Assembly: GCF_001592825.1 (NCBI RefSeq)
Contig: NZ_LTZG01000001.1
Location: forward strand, 1,426,001-1,490,000
Origin: Planococcus maritimus
GTDB lineage: Bacteria; Bacillota; Bacilli; Bacillales_A; Planococcaceae
DNA length: 64,000 nucleotides
Direction of reading: 5' to 3'
A program made the translations under genes and the position numbers. How positions within the stretch are numbered: the first letter of the stretch is position 1; each line of letters starts with the position of its first letter. The notes below the pieces were generated by a model that was not told the origin of the DNA, did not search any database, and saw only the letters and a program-made list of their open reading frames with translations. This document shows positions 44,283 through 53,164 of this stretch, in pieces.

Positions 44283-45347
44283 TCACTTAAGTGAAATACC
44301 AAACTTCTCGATTAGATCTTTAAAAGCTGGTCTTTCATTCCCATCTCGGCCACTCACTGCTTCTGCCGTTACCAGTGAATTCAGCACGGCTTCCTCCGTC
44401 GCTTCTCCCACAGCTCTAAAAGCCAAATCCATATCTTCTTCATGAATTTGAGGAACTGCCATACATTTTTCGGGTTTATCATGTGGAATCTTCGTAGCTG
44501 TCGAAAATCCAATGACGATTTCACCACTTCCATTGGTGATGATTGAGCCGGTTCTAGATAGTCCCGTTACGGACCTTTTGATGATCCGGTTCAATTGCCT
44601 CTCAGACACCGGAAGATCCGTTGCCACAATAATCATGACAGAGCCTTTGTCCTCTTCTTTATAGGATTCTTGGATAGCCGTCTTCAATTCTTGACCGACT
44701 GCTTTGCCCTTGATTAACAAATCACTCAAAATCCCGAAATTCGATAACACCAAAACCCCTATGGTGTAGGTTCCGTGATTCATTTCAATCCGTCTAGAAG
44801 CAGAGCCAATCCCTCCTTTTAAGGAATAACAAAGCATTCCAGTCCCGGCGCCAACTGTTCCCTCTTGGAATTCAGATGCAGTATTTTCAAGTGCTTGGAG
44901 AACATGTTCCGGCTTTACAAACTTCGCTCTTATATCATTTAAAAACATGTCATTGCATTCACCAACGATGGTATTCACAGTTCCAGTTGTGCGTCCAATT
45001 TCCGGATTTTCTTTTAGCATGTAGTCAATTACAGTATCTGCAGTTACTCCAACACTCAGTGTGTTCGTTAAAAGAATGGGTGACTCTAAAGTACCTAACT
45101 CCTTTATTTGAATAGTACCTGTCGTTTTTCCAAAACCATTAATCACATGACTAGAAGCAATCAGTTTCTCTTTAAAGATATTTCCCTGATGCGGCAATAT
45201 TGCTGTGACACCAGTTTGCATCTCATTATGGCTTAAGGTCACATGCCCGACGGATACTCCTTCAACATCGGTGATCGCATTGCGTGTACCCGTTTCCAAT
45301 TGCCCAATTTCGACCCCATAATCGCGAATTCTTTTTTGATTAAACAT
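44283..45347 (-). CDS. P1 family peptidase (DmpA/BapA-like aminopeptidase)
   Basis: 354 residues. The N-terminus RIRDYGVEIGQLETGTRNAITDVEGVSVGH, the middle GTVGAGTGMLCYSLKGGIGSASR and the self-cleavage site VLVLSNFG (nucleophile Ser after Leu) are the P1 family landmarks. These enzymes cleave themselves into two chains and release N-terminal residues from small peptides, including beta- or D-amino acids. AAAGGGCG precedes the ATG. It is a cytosolic, single gene; substrate unknown. Confidence 0.88.
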   Translation of the reverse strand: MFNQKRIRDYGVEIGQLETGTRNAITDVEGVSVGHVTLSHNEMQTGVTAILPHQGNIFKEKLIASSHVINGFGKTTGTIQIKELGTLESPILLTNTLSVGVTADTVIDYMLKENPEIGRTTGTVNTIVGECNDMFLNDIRAKFVKPEHVLQALENTASEFQEGTVGAGTGMLCYSLKGGIGSASRRIEMNHGTYTIGVLVLSNFGILSDLLIKGKAVGQELKTAIQESYKEEDKGSVMIIVATDLPVSERQLNRIIKRSVTGLSRTGSIITNGSGEIVIGFSTATKIPHDKPEKCMAVPQIHEEDMDLAFRAVGEATEEAVLNSLVTAEAVSGRDGNERPAFKDLIEKFGISLK

Positions 45348-45471
45348 TTAATCGCCCTTTCGCATGTGCTTATTTCTCTGCCTTTGATTATACAGTTAGC
45401 TTTCCTTATGTTTGGAGTATTATCGATAAAGAACGACTTCCCTTTTTTTAGAATAAACTTTCATAGACAAT

Positions 45472-45500
45472 AAAAAAAGAAACTCATATTAGAGTTTCTT
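45472..45500 (-). terminator. Minus-strand terminator without its gene
   Basis: AAGAAACTC/GAGTTTCTT hairpin followed on the minus strand by seven T. It should end a minus-strand gene lying to the right, but that side now holds the RHS fragment on the plus strand; it may mark a rearrangement joint. Confidence 0.55.
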
Positions 45501-45544
45501 CGCTTCCGATAAGGACTAATTATGTATACGACGATGCAGGTCAA

Positions 45545-47596
45545 TTGCTTTCGCAAAGTTATCATACACCCGAAAAAGAATACCGAACTTCGTTTGCTTA
45601 CAATGCCAGAGGCGCAGTTCAATCAACTACGTATCCAACAGGAAGCAACGTGTCCGTATTATATGATTCAGCTGATCGCTCGACCGGTCTGATTCACACT
45701 TTACCTGGACAAGCACCTGAACAAATCACTTCCTACAAATTGGACGGCAACGGAAATCAGAAGGAGATTCATAACCTCCTGACCAATAGTGTCCAGTACC
45801 AAGAATTTGATAAAGGAAATCGTGTCATCCAACAAAGCAACGGCACTGCGACGTCCAAAGGGAATACGATTGATTGGACGTTCGATGCCAACGATAATGT
45901 AACGGCGGAAAAAATTACGAATGGCAGCACGGTTTATAGTCATGATCTAAAATACAATGCAACGAACTTGAATACAGAGTTGGAGGGACCCACGTCTGGA
46001 AAATATCGTTTCCAATACGATGAAACTGGGAACGTGAAGGCCTATAGCGGACCGAACGAAACCTTTGCTCTCTTTAAATACGATGAGCGCTCACTGGTCA
46101 GCTCAATTGACATTGGCCATAACGAAATTGGCGGACTAGCTAAATTCGGCTACGAGTACGATGCAACTAGCAACCGTACTAAGCAATCCATCATGCAGCA
46201 ATTTGCTACCCGGGCAACACTTACCGGAACGGTCGAGTATCAGTATGACGCGATGAGCCAGTTAAAACGTGAGACGATCCCATTAACGGGCGAACAAGTT
46301 GAATATGAGTATGATGTGCTCGGCAACCGCACCCAGATGAAAGTCACAAAGAATGGTACCGTGACCAAAACAGTAGCACATACCTTCAATGCAAGAAACC
46401 AACTCGTTCGAGTAAAAGAAGGAACTACTTCCATTGACTGGACATACGATGATAACGGCAACTTGTTGGACGACGGCAAGTATACCTATACATGGGATGC
46501 CGATAACCGGTTACGAAAAGTTCAGGCTAAAGTAGGCGGTGCACAAATTGCGGAATACTGGTACGATGATGCAGACCGTCGAATCCGTAAAAACGTTGGC
46601 GGTACCATCACGACCTACGTTTACGATGGTGATGGATTAAACGTTTTGTATGAAACGAACGCTAGCCATACGATCACAGCGTATCATTCCTACAATGCCA
46701 ACGGTCAACTAATGACCCGCACAGAAGTAAGTGGCAGCACGCAAACTCCTTACTATTATCATTATAATGCACACGGCGATGTGGTCATGGTTACGAAAGC
46801 TGGCGGCACTTCAAAAACAGACTTGATTGTTGCATCTTATGTCTATGACGCATGGGGCAATATTGTATATCAAGAAGGTTCATACGCCGCGAAGAACCCC
46901 TACCGGTATGCAGGGTACCAGTTTGATACAGAGACGAACCAGTACTATTTAATGGCGCGTTACTATAATCCAAAAGCTGGTGTCTTCACTTCCATGGATC
47001 CAGATCCAGGAGACGACGATGACATCTTAACGCAAAATGGATACACCTATGCCAATAACAACCCTGTCATGCTAGTCGATCCAGACGGCCACTATGTTTG
47101 GTTAGCTATCAATGCTGGGTTCGCGGCTTATGACGGATACAAAGCATATAAAGCCGGAAAAAAAGCCGGAAAATCTGGCTGGAAGTTGGCCGGTTCTGTA
47201 GCTTGGGCAAGTGGAAGTAGTTTTGCAAAAGTCGGTCATTTAAAAAAGGCCGGAAAACTTCTCGGGTTTGCAAATAAAGGATATAGACCAAAGCCGGGAG
47301 AAAGAACTTTAAAGGGGTTTGTTCGAAACAACGTATCCTCAAAAAAAGAGATAAACTTATATACAAAATCAGCTAAATTTAACAATCATGGCTCTAAGGG
47401 CGGCGCTTTCAAACGAATAGGGAATGGTTCTCATGCTGGTTTAAACCCTCACGTTCATCAACCAAGACGAAATGTAAAAAATGGAACTATTAGAGGTGGC
47501 GTAGGCTCAAAAACCAAAAATCGCGGAGTAACATATCCTACCCGCAGAGATGTCAAGCAGTTATATTCTTATCTATACAATAACAAATATCGTTAA
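45545..47596 (+). CDS. 5'-truncated RHS/YD-repeat protein with C-terminal toxin domain
   Basis: 683 residues from a TTG; the frame is open upstream to about 45480 and already encodes YD-repeat sequence (YVYDDAGQLLS), so the N-terminal part of a normal RHS protein is missing. About twenty YD motifs lead to the RHS core end (RYAGYQFDTETNQYYLMARYY, then PVMLVDPDG). The variable C-terminus of about 130 residues (GGAFKRIGNGSHAGLNPHVH, ending PTRRDVKQLYSYLYNNKYR) looks like a nuclease-type polymorphic toxin, perhaps the type called toxin 24, but I am unsure of the name. No signal peptide or delivery part remains. A small acidic gene follows after 16 bp. Confidence 0.8.
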   Translation: MLSQSYHTPEKEYRTSFAYNARGAVQSTTYPTGSNVSVLYDSADRSTGLIHTLPGQAPEQITSYKLDGNGNQKEIHNLLTNSVQYQEFDKGNRVIQQSNGTATSKGNTIDWTFDANDNVTAEKITNGSTVYSHDLKYNATNLNTELEGPTSGKYRFQYDETGNVKAYSGPNETFALFKYDERSLVSSIDIGHNEIGGLAKFGYEYDATSNRTKQSIMQQFATRATLTGTVEYQYDAMSQLKRETIPLTGEQVEYEYDVLGNRTQMKVTKNGTVTKTVAHTFNARNQLVRVKEGTTSIDWTYDDNGNLLDDGKYTYTWDADNRLRKVQAKVGGAQIAEYWYDDADRRIRKNVGGTITTYVYDGDGLNVLYETNASHTITAYHSYNANGQLMTRTEVSGSTQTPYYYHYNAHGDVVMVTKAGGTSKTDLIVASYVYDAWGNIVYQEGSYAAKNPYRYAGYQFDTETNQYYLMARYYNPKAGVFTSMDPDPGDDDDILTQNGYTYANNNPVMLVDPDGHYVWLAINAGFAAYDGYKAYKAGKKAGKSGWKLAGSVAWASGSSFAKVGHLKKAGKLLGFANKGYRPKPGERTLKGFVRNNVSSKKEINLYTKSAKFNNHGSKGGAFKRIGNGSHAGLNPHVHQPRRNVKNGTIRGGVGSKTKNRGVTYPTRRDVKQLYSYLYNNKYR

Positions 47597-47612
47597 AAGA
47601 AAGGTGCAAAGT

Positions 47613-48077
47613 ATGTCTAATATTACCATCTTCGACTGTAGTCAATTATTGACTTTTGTTGAGAAAGAAAAGAATGATTATGATAAAATATTTGAGAACC
47701 TTCAAAAAGACGGTTATATAGTTTCATCAAAAAATCAAATTGAAGAAAGAAAATTAGAATACTTAAAAGACTATTTAGGAGAAGAAGTCATAGAAATTGT
47801 TGATCAGGAGTTTCAGGGAGAATTCGAGGACTGGAAAGAGAAGGAAAATATGCCACAAAAATTAAGAAATCTTATTTACAAACTCGAACAATTACAAGTC
47901 TATTTCCATAATGCCTCGTTTAAATTAATTGTTGTAAGCAATGCAACTGAGAATAAAACAGAGGATATTATTTTAGAAGTAAATTCCACTACTGAGGATT
48001 TGACAAATAAATTGTTTTTAATGTCCTGGTGGAATTTTCAAACAAAGGTTGATACTTTAATTATTGATGTAAATTAA
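47613..48077 (+). CDS. Probable immunity protein for the RHS toxin
   Basis: 154 residues from the ATG at 47613 (AAAGGTG 6 nt upstream), acidic and helical, AT-rich compared with genes to the left. No recognised family. Its place 16 bp after the toxin end, in the same direction, is the standard position of RHS/WapA immunity genes, so it should bind and neutralise the toxin domain above in the cytosol. The assignment rests on position only. Confidence 0.6.
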   Translation: MSNITIFDCSQLLTFVEKEKNDYDKIFENLQKDGYIVSSKNQIEERKLEYLKDYLGEEVIEIVDQEFQGEFEDWKEKENMPQKLRNLIYKLEQLQVYFHNASFKLIVVSNATENKTEDIILEVNSTTEDLTNKLFLMSWWNFQTKVDTLIIDVN

Positions 48078-48300
48078 ATTAAGTAAAACCTTGTTGATTA
48101 AAAATTTTTCACATTGTTATATCCAATATTTGTTTTTGCGATCAGTAAGTCAATGGGTTTTTGTTAACTAAGTATTACCTCAGGGAATGAACAGAGTTTA
48201 ATTTCAAGCTTTTCTGAAATCTGTTTCATCAAAAATTTAAAATGAAACAGCGTCAGTGAGAGGCAACTGAAAAACTCTTTTTCAAGAGTGGTGTAAGGAA

Positions 48301-48720
48301 CTAAAAAGCTGGAAAAGCATAGAATTGTGCTTTTCTGGCTTTTTCGTCTATCATTTGCCATTTGGAACTAGTGTGGGACTTACTAATACTCGAAAGATTA
48401 GTTTTAAGTTCACTATGAAAATAGACATGCGACCTCGCCATTCTATATTGGTTAATGCGTTGTCCATAGCTACTCTGTAGATATACCAATTCTTCAATTC
48501 GCTATTTTCGACCTCAATTTTGCGTCGCTCTTTAGCAGTTTCCTTGAAAAAATATATTAACGTAAAATTCAATTAATTAAGATGTGCAGTTGATTTGTTT
48601 TTAGCGAAATAGGTCTTGCATTTGACGCATGCTCTATAACAGCCGTTTCGCATTGGACATCGCTTGCAATGCTCAATATCCAAATAGTACGTATCTTTTT
48701 GATTTTGGCCGTTTTTTTTA
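48301..48720 (-). pseudogene. Decayed IS1182-like transposase remnant
   Basis: Fragments in different minus-strand frames match IS1182-family transposase parts: around 48600-48690 YYLDIEHCKRCPMRNGCY (the Y-x-x-D...C-x-x-CPM...C block); around 48490-48540 ERRKIEVENSELKN; and 48360-48470 GQRINQYRMARSHVY with a following helix like the MNLKKL end. A TAG stop at about 48735 and frameshifts interrupt the frame. No terminal inverted repeats were located. The family name is from memory of motif patterns. Confidence 0.5.
48303..48345. terminator. Strong hairpin at the transposase remnant end
   Basis: A 17-bp near-perfect stem AAAAAGCTGGAAAAGCA / TGCTTTTCTGGCTTTTT with an 8-nt loop; it can terminate both strands (immunity gene on plus, remnant on minus). 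Confidence 0.75.
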
Positions 48721-49228
48721 GTGAGCTATCCGGATTATCACATAACTAACTCTACACAGCCACATTCCAGCTTTTTTTTTGGAAATGAGGTATAGGCAAT
48801 GTTCCTTTGCATATTCTAAGCTGCTTTTTTCTGGATAAGCAACATCCAAGATGATAGTATAGATACCAATTTATTTAAATGATTGAGTTTTGTTACAAAC
48901 TCACCTTAAAGATAGCAACTCCATTTGTCATTTTACTTGCAGGACAAAGCAGTTAAAAGACGATTTTACAGGGTTGAATATAGCTGTCAATTACATCTAA
49001 TAATCGATGTATATGAAAATAGTTAAGCTTCTAGATTTTTCATCCGCATTTTTATAAACATTTCGCCATCAAAATTGCTTTAAACAAGTGTGAAATTTTT
49101 TCGCCGACCAACCAAAAGATATTTTGATTAATAAAAGTATTCACTGATTATTGAGAAAACAGAGACACCTTTTCTTAAGAATTTACTTTTTATAAAAAAT
49201 AACATTATATTTATTCGCAAAATATTAA
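48721..49228. other. AT-rich spacer before the DUF3800 RNA
   Basis: About 500 bp with no coding frame I can support. It may include further unrecognisable transposon debris. Near its right end, TTATTCG (49211-49217) and CGAATAA (49234-49240) form an inverted repeat spanning the -35 region of the next promoter. Confidence 0.5.
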
Positions 49229-49256
49229 TTTAACGAATAATTAGATGTGGTATAAT
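49229..49256 (+). promoter_or_regulatory. Extended -10 promoter of the repeat RNA
   Basis: TTTAAC (49229-49234), 16-nt spacer, TGG-TATAAT (extended -10; hexamer at 49251-49256). Predicted start near 49263, so transcription begins just before the tandem hairpins and about 240 nt before the DUF3800 start codon. An inverted repeat overlaps the -35. Confidence 0.7.
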
Positions 49257-49262
49257 AAGAAA

Positions 49263-49398
49263 AGATCCAACTTTATAAAAGTCAGCTCTTTTAGCCCAAA
49301 ACAAAAACCTACAAGCTGCAGATTAAGGAGCAACCAATAGGCTTTAATACGTAACATTTCACAAGCTGCGAATTTAGGAGCAACCAATAAAATGTTAC
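49263..49398 (+). ncRNA. Two tandem hairpin repeats (candidate structured RNA) before DUF3800
   Basis: Two 29-nt cores (49311-49339 and 49361-49389), exactly 50 nt apart, share ACAAGCTGC at the 5' end and AGGAGCAACCAATA at the 3' end and differ at five of six middle positions. Each is closed by a stem of different sequence in the same register: GTAACATTT/AAATGTTAC in copy 2 (9 bp, perfect) and AAAACCT/AGGCTTT in copy 1 (one A-C mismatch). Inside each core GCT can pair with AGC. An upstream ACTTT/AAAGT hairpin lies at about 49270-49283. No good terminator separates it from the gene, though a weak CTTTATT/AATAAAG stem lies at 49431-49452. Confidence 0.7.
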
Positions 49399-49500
49399 TT
49401 AAAGTATTTAAATTCTGTTATTTTATTTATCTTTATTATCACGTAAATAAAGTGATTTGTAAAGTTATAAGATTTAATTAAAAACCATTAAGGCGGTGTA

Positions 49501-50301
49501 GTGGTGACCGAAAGAAAATCTTTTCCTGTTAAAATCTTCTTTGATGAAAGCGGCAAATACTCAGAAAAAACCCACTTAATGGGTGCCATTTTACTGCCTT
49601 CAAACTTATACAATTTACCGGAACTACAAGAACTGAACGAAATCATTCGACATTCCGATATCCATTGGGCTACTTACCGGGGACATGGCCAAACCCGGAA
49701 AAAGATAGAAAAAATCATCCTTACAGCCATGAAACATCAGCACCTAATTAAAATGAATGTAATTTCTTATAATCAAAATAAGATTCAACTGGATTCCCAA
49801 AGAATCAAAGAGAAGTTCACCGATGTGGTAGATCATACAATTTATACTAAATTTCCGGAACGAGTTGTTTATGGACTAATTCGTAAATATGGAAGTCACT
49901 CATTTGTGGATGCCGATGTGGCGATCGAACATGACAATACATATGAAGCTAAGAATTATGATTTGCGCAGGCAAATGTTTGAACAGCTCAACATTCAATC
50001 CATCTACAGAGGCGAAAATTTTCAATTAAGCAATGTTCAGTATATGAAGAAACAACAGGAATACGGAATAGAATTAACCGATTTATTACTTGGAATCGTT
50101 CGAACAATTATAGAAAATCCGACTGGAACATCTGCAGCTAAAAGAGCCAAAAATAAGCTGATTTTGGATTTAATTAATCAAAACGAAAGTTTCCACTCCT
50201 TTTTAAACCGAATTAAACTGTATGAATGGGGTCAATCAAATGACTTGATTGATACACCATTTACTAATTACTTTAATATATTCTTGGGTGAAAACCTGTG
50301 A
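49501..50301 (+). CDS. DUF3800 domain protein
   Basis: 266 residues starting at GTG (49501 or 49504), AAGGCGGTG upstream. The N-terminal IFFDESGKYSEKTHLMGAILL and the later GIELTDLLLGIVR are the family landmarks (FxDESG...; ...QxADLxxG). The acidic residues at these sites, plus DADVAIEHD in the middle, fit the RNase H-like fold suspected for DUF3800, so a metal-dependent nuclease or RNA-binding role is plausible but unproven. The gene is AT-rich, stands alone behind the tandem hairpin RNA, and is followed by a Fic gene 87 bp on. Confidence 0.85.
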   Translation: MVTERKSFPVKIFFDESGKYSEKTHLMGAILLPSNLYNLPELQELNEIIRHSDIHWATYRGHGQTRKKIEKIILTAMKHQHLIKMNVISYNQNKIQLDSQRIKEKFTDVVDHTIYTKFPERVVYGLIRKYGSHSFVDADVAIEHDNTYEAKNYDLRRQMFEQLNIQSIYRGENFQLSNVQYMKKQQEYGIELTDLLLGIVRTIIENPTGTSAAKRAKNKLILDLINQNESFHSFLNRIKLYEWGQSNDLIDTPFTNYFNIFLGENL

Positions 50302-50388
50302 TTCTTATCCAAGTTATCAATTGATCCATTAACTAAGAAGTCATTTCAGAAATAATTCATTGAATGCCGGAGGGCCAGGTGCTGGATT

Positions 50389-51132
50389 ATGGAAGGTTTT
50401 TATCATGTAAATCAGCTAAAAGCAGAATTCGATCGACTTCTACCCTTTCCAATAGCTGCTTTCAATAATCTCAAAAAAGCAGAGCGCGTGGAATGGATAT
50501 ATAACTCCAATGCAATTGAGGGGAATACGCTGTCCCTTATCGAAACGAAAATCATTCTTGAAGAAGGACTGGCCATTGGTGGCAAGCGGATACAGGAACA
50601 CTTTGAGGTAATCAACCATTCGGAAGCCATCAGTTTCATAGAGAATCAAGTCAATCGGACAGAGCCTCTTGATGAGCAAACGTTAAAAAAGATTCATCAC
50701 TTGATTTTAAAAAATATCGATGATGAAAATGCTGGTACTTACCGCTCGATTAGCGTCCGAATCTCCGGCAGCCAGCATGAACCGCCGCACTTTCTTCAAG
50801 TCCCACATGAAATGAAGGATCTCTTCGACTGGTATGAACGAGAGAAAAATCGTCTTCATCCTGTTGAACTGGCCGCATTGTTTCATTTTAAATTTGTTTA
50901 TATCCATCCGTTTGCCGATGGCAATGGACGGACAGCAAGGTTATTGATGAATTTAATCCTCATGAGCCATGGCTTCCCTCCCGCTATCGTAAAAGCCGAG
51001 AATGAGCAACGGTTGGCCTATTATGAAACGTTGGAAATGGCTAGCGTAAGAAACAATGTCCAACCGTTCATCGCGCTAATTGCCGGTTGCGTTGAAGAAA
51101 GTTTAACCAATTACTTAAAAGCGGTTCGATAA
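50389..51132 (+). CDS. Fic family protein (class II, with inhibitory helix)
   Basis: 247 residues. The core motif HPFADGNGRTAR (HxFx(D/E)GNGRxxR) is complete, with catalytic His and phosphate-binding Asn/Gly/Arg. An N-terminal NSNAIEGN matches the (S/T)xxxE(G/N) inhibitory helix, so autoinhibition within the protein (class II) is expected. Such enzymes transfer AMP or other nucleotidyl groups to Ser/Thr/Tyr of target proteins. The start ATG at 50389 has GGAGGGCCAGG upstream. Target unknown; lying between DUF3800 and a recombinase in accessory DNA, it may be a stress or defence enzyme. Confidence 0.88.
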   Translation: MEGFYHVNQLKAEFDRLLPFPIAAFNNLKKAERVEWIYNSNAIEGNTLSLIETKIILEEGLAIGGKRIQEHFEVINHSEAISFIENQVNRTEPLDEQTLKKIHHLILKNIDDENAGTYRSISVRISGSQHEPPHFLQVPHEMKDLFDWYEREKNRLHPVELAALFHFKFVYIHPFADGNGRTARLLMNLILMSHGFPPAIVKAENEQRLAYYETLEMASVRNNVQPFIALIAGCVEESLTNYLKAVR

Positions 51133-51211
51133 CCGTTTTTCTTACTTATATGTTCGCTTAAATTACATTTTGCGAAGTTATTATTCCTACTTTTAAGGAG
51201 GAACAACTAAT

Positions 51212-52333
51212 ATGGCCATGACACCCGAAGAACTTCAAGTCCTCCAACGTATTGAAACACAGCTCACTACCATGCCTTTTTACGTGGTCGAATATGTCCG
51301 ATCGAAAAAACGGGCCGGACTCTCCCCTGATACCTTATTGCAGTACTTGTATCGCTACCAGCACTTCTTTCAATGGCTGCGGCATGAAGGTCTGGCAACG
51401 TCTCCTGACGTGGCTTCAATTCCTTATACGCTATTGGCAGAAATGAAAAAACAAGACATGGAACTCTACATTGAGTATTTGCGAGAGGAAACCATTCCTT
51501 ACGAAAAAGACACCACAAAAAAGCGAGGCGACGCGGTTGTGAATTTGTCTATTCATGCGCTGAAGTCTCTTTTTAACTACTTGACGAAGGAAACTGAAAC
51601 GGAAGATGGAGAATCCTACTTTTACCGGAACGTGATGAGCAAAATCGTGCTACATACGAAAAAAGAAACAGCAAGTCGCAGGGCTCAAAAAATCAGCTCG
51701 GTCATCTTGAATGAACAGGAAATTCATGAATTTCTTCATTTTGTCGAGCATGACTATGGAGCCACCCTGACGAGTGGCATTTCAAAACAACGTTTTTCCC
51801 GTGACAAAGAACGGGACCTGGCCATCCTCTCCCTCTTCCTTGGCAGCGGCATTCGCCTCGGTGAAACTGCACGGATTCTAACGAAGAAAGTCAATTTGAA
51901 GAAACAGCTGATTGATATCAAACGGAAGGGCTCGAAAGAAGACACGGTCGGTGTCATGGATCAAGCGATGGGTCACTTGAAATCTTATCTCAGCATTCGA
52001 GAAAGTCGCTATAAAGCCAGCAATGAAGTCCCTTTTCTTTTTGTTACTCTATATGGTGGAGCTGCGCGTCCTCTCTCTCGTCGGTCGATTGAAAACCTGG
52101 TGAACAAATACACAGCGGCCTTTGCCCAAGGGGAAGGCATGAGTCCTCACAAGCTTCGGCATAGTTTTGCAGCGGACTTTATCCGGAATGGCGGCAATAT
52201 CGTGCTCCTTAGAGATCAATTGGGGCATAGCAATATTGAAACCACTTCCCTCTATACCAACCTATCGAATAAGGATCAGCAACAAGTTTTGGCGAAAATG
52301 GAAGCGAATCGCACAAAGAACAGTTCACTATAG
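51212..52333 (+). CDS. xerS: Tyrosine recombinase, XerS-like
   Basis: 373 residues. N-terminal SAM-like core-binding domain (MPFYVVEYVRSKKRAGLSPDT), then the catalytic domain with Arg in GSGIRLGE, Lys in KRKGSKE, HKLRHSFA (HxxR), LGH and the nucleophile Tyr in TTSLYTNL. Length and sequence resemble XerS, the single-protein dif recombinase of some firmicutes; it could equally be the integrase of a mobile element in this accessory stretch. AAGGAGG lies 10 nt before the ATG. No dif-like target site was identified. Confidence 0.85.
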   Translation: MAMTPEELQVLQRIETQLTTMPFYVVEYVRSKKRAGLSPDTLLQYLYRYQHFFQWLRHEGLATSPDVASIPYTLLAEMKKQDMELYIEYLREETIPYEKDTTKKRGDAVVNLSIHALKSLFNYLTKETETEDGESYFYRNVMSKIVLHTKKETASRRAQKISSVILNEQEIHEFLHFVEHDYGATLTSGISKQRFSRDKERDLAILSLFLGSGIRLGETARILTKKVNLKKQLIDIKRKGSKEDTVGVMDQAMGHLKSYLSIRESRYKASNEVPFLFVTLYGGAARPLSRRSIENLVNKYTAAFAQGEGMSPHKLRHSFAADFIRNGGNIVLLRDQLGHSNIETTSLYTNLSNKDQQQVLAKMEANRTKNSSL

Positions 52334-52341
52334 AGACATGT

Positions 52342-52383
52342 AAAAGACCGGAAGACAAGCAGTTCGCTCTCTTCCGGTCTTTT
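52342..52383. terminator. Bidirectional terminator
   Basis: AAAAGACCGGAAGA/TCTTCCGGTCTTTT perfect 14-bp stem between convergent xerS-like and LOV-STAS genes. Confidence 0.95.
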
Positions 52384-52387
52384 GCAG

Positions 52388-53164
52388 TTAAGCTGCAAGC
52401 AGCCGTTGCATTGCTTGTTGGACACTGGAATAAGTTTTTAATCGCCTAGTGTCCTCTTGATTTTGGGCAATCTGAATGGCGGTCGCTGGACTGATTCCCG
52501 TTACATGCAACTCGCTGCCCATTAAGCGCAAGACATCCTGCACCATTAGGAGGTGATGATATAAAAAATCACGCTCCCATAGGACTCCCGTCACATCAAT
52601 CAAGATGTAATGTGTAGATGTCTCTTGAACAAAGTCGCTTAGTTTTGAGGTTAATACAGAAAATCGATGATTATTCATTCGTCCAACAAGTGCCACGGCA
52701 CCGATATTCGAACTAATTGGCATGATCGGCAAAAGCTGCTCATTCAGCTCATGTTCTTTTTCATTCAATAGTAGTTGCTGATACACCTCATTGGTCACAT
52801 CCGTTTGAGTGCCAACGAAATAAACATCGTTCCCCAATTTGACTGGCTCCATTTGCAAGCGATTCCAGAAGCTCGTCCCGTCTTTCCGGTAATTCTTCAA
52901 AGTCACAACTAAAGAGTGTTGATTAGCTATGGCTTCTCTAATTTGCTGAACAACGCTTTGATCGGTATCTTCTCCCTGTAGAAATCGGCAATTACGCCCA
53001 ATAACCTCTTCTTGAGTGTAGCCGGTTAATTTTTCGAAGGTTTGATTGCTATAAATAATAGGGTTGTCTTCTTGTTGAGGATCCGTGACGACAGTGGCTA
53101 CTCGGCTGCCATTAACCATGGCCTCTAAGAGTTGATTACGTGTTTCATGTTTAAGATATTTCAT
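52388..53164 (-). CDS. LOV-STAS blue-light photoreceptor (YtvA-like)
   Basis: 258 residues. Residues about 18-120 form a LOV-type PAS domain with the flavin-adduct motif GRNCRFLQG (Cys in place) and the NYRKDGTSFWNRL block. A J-alpha-like helix (LLLNEKEHELNEQLLPIMPI) leads into a STAS domain (about 145-255, ILIDVTGVLWERDFLYHHLL). This is the architecture of YtvA, which feeds blue light into the sigma-B stressosome. AGGAG lies 8 nt before the ATG. Single gene with a shared terminator. The window also holds a GAF-STAS protein that could join the same stressosome. Confidence 0.9.
   Translation of the reverse strand: MKYLKHETRNQLLEAMVNGSRVATVVTDPQQEDNPIIYSNQTFEKLTGYTQEEVIGRNCRFLQGEDTDQSVVQQIREAIANQHSLVVTLKNYRKDGTSFWNRLQMEPVKLGNDVYFVGTQTDVTNEVYQQLLLNEKEHELNEQLLPIMPISSNIGAVALVGRMNNHRFSVLTSKLSDFVQETSTHYILIDVTGVLWERDFLYHHLLMVQDVLRLMGSELHVTGISPATAIQIAQNQEDTRRLKTYSSVQQAMQRLLAA

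Noticed and set aside
49311-49389. CRISPR array
   Set aside because: Only two repeats, 21-nt spacer-like segment, closing stems that differ between copies, and no cas genes nearby; hairpin RNA repeats fit better.
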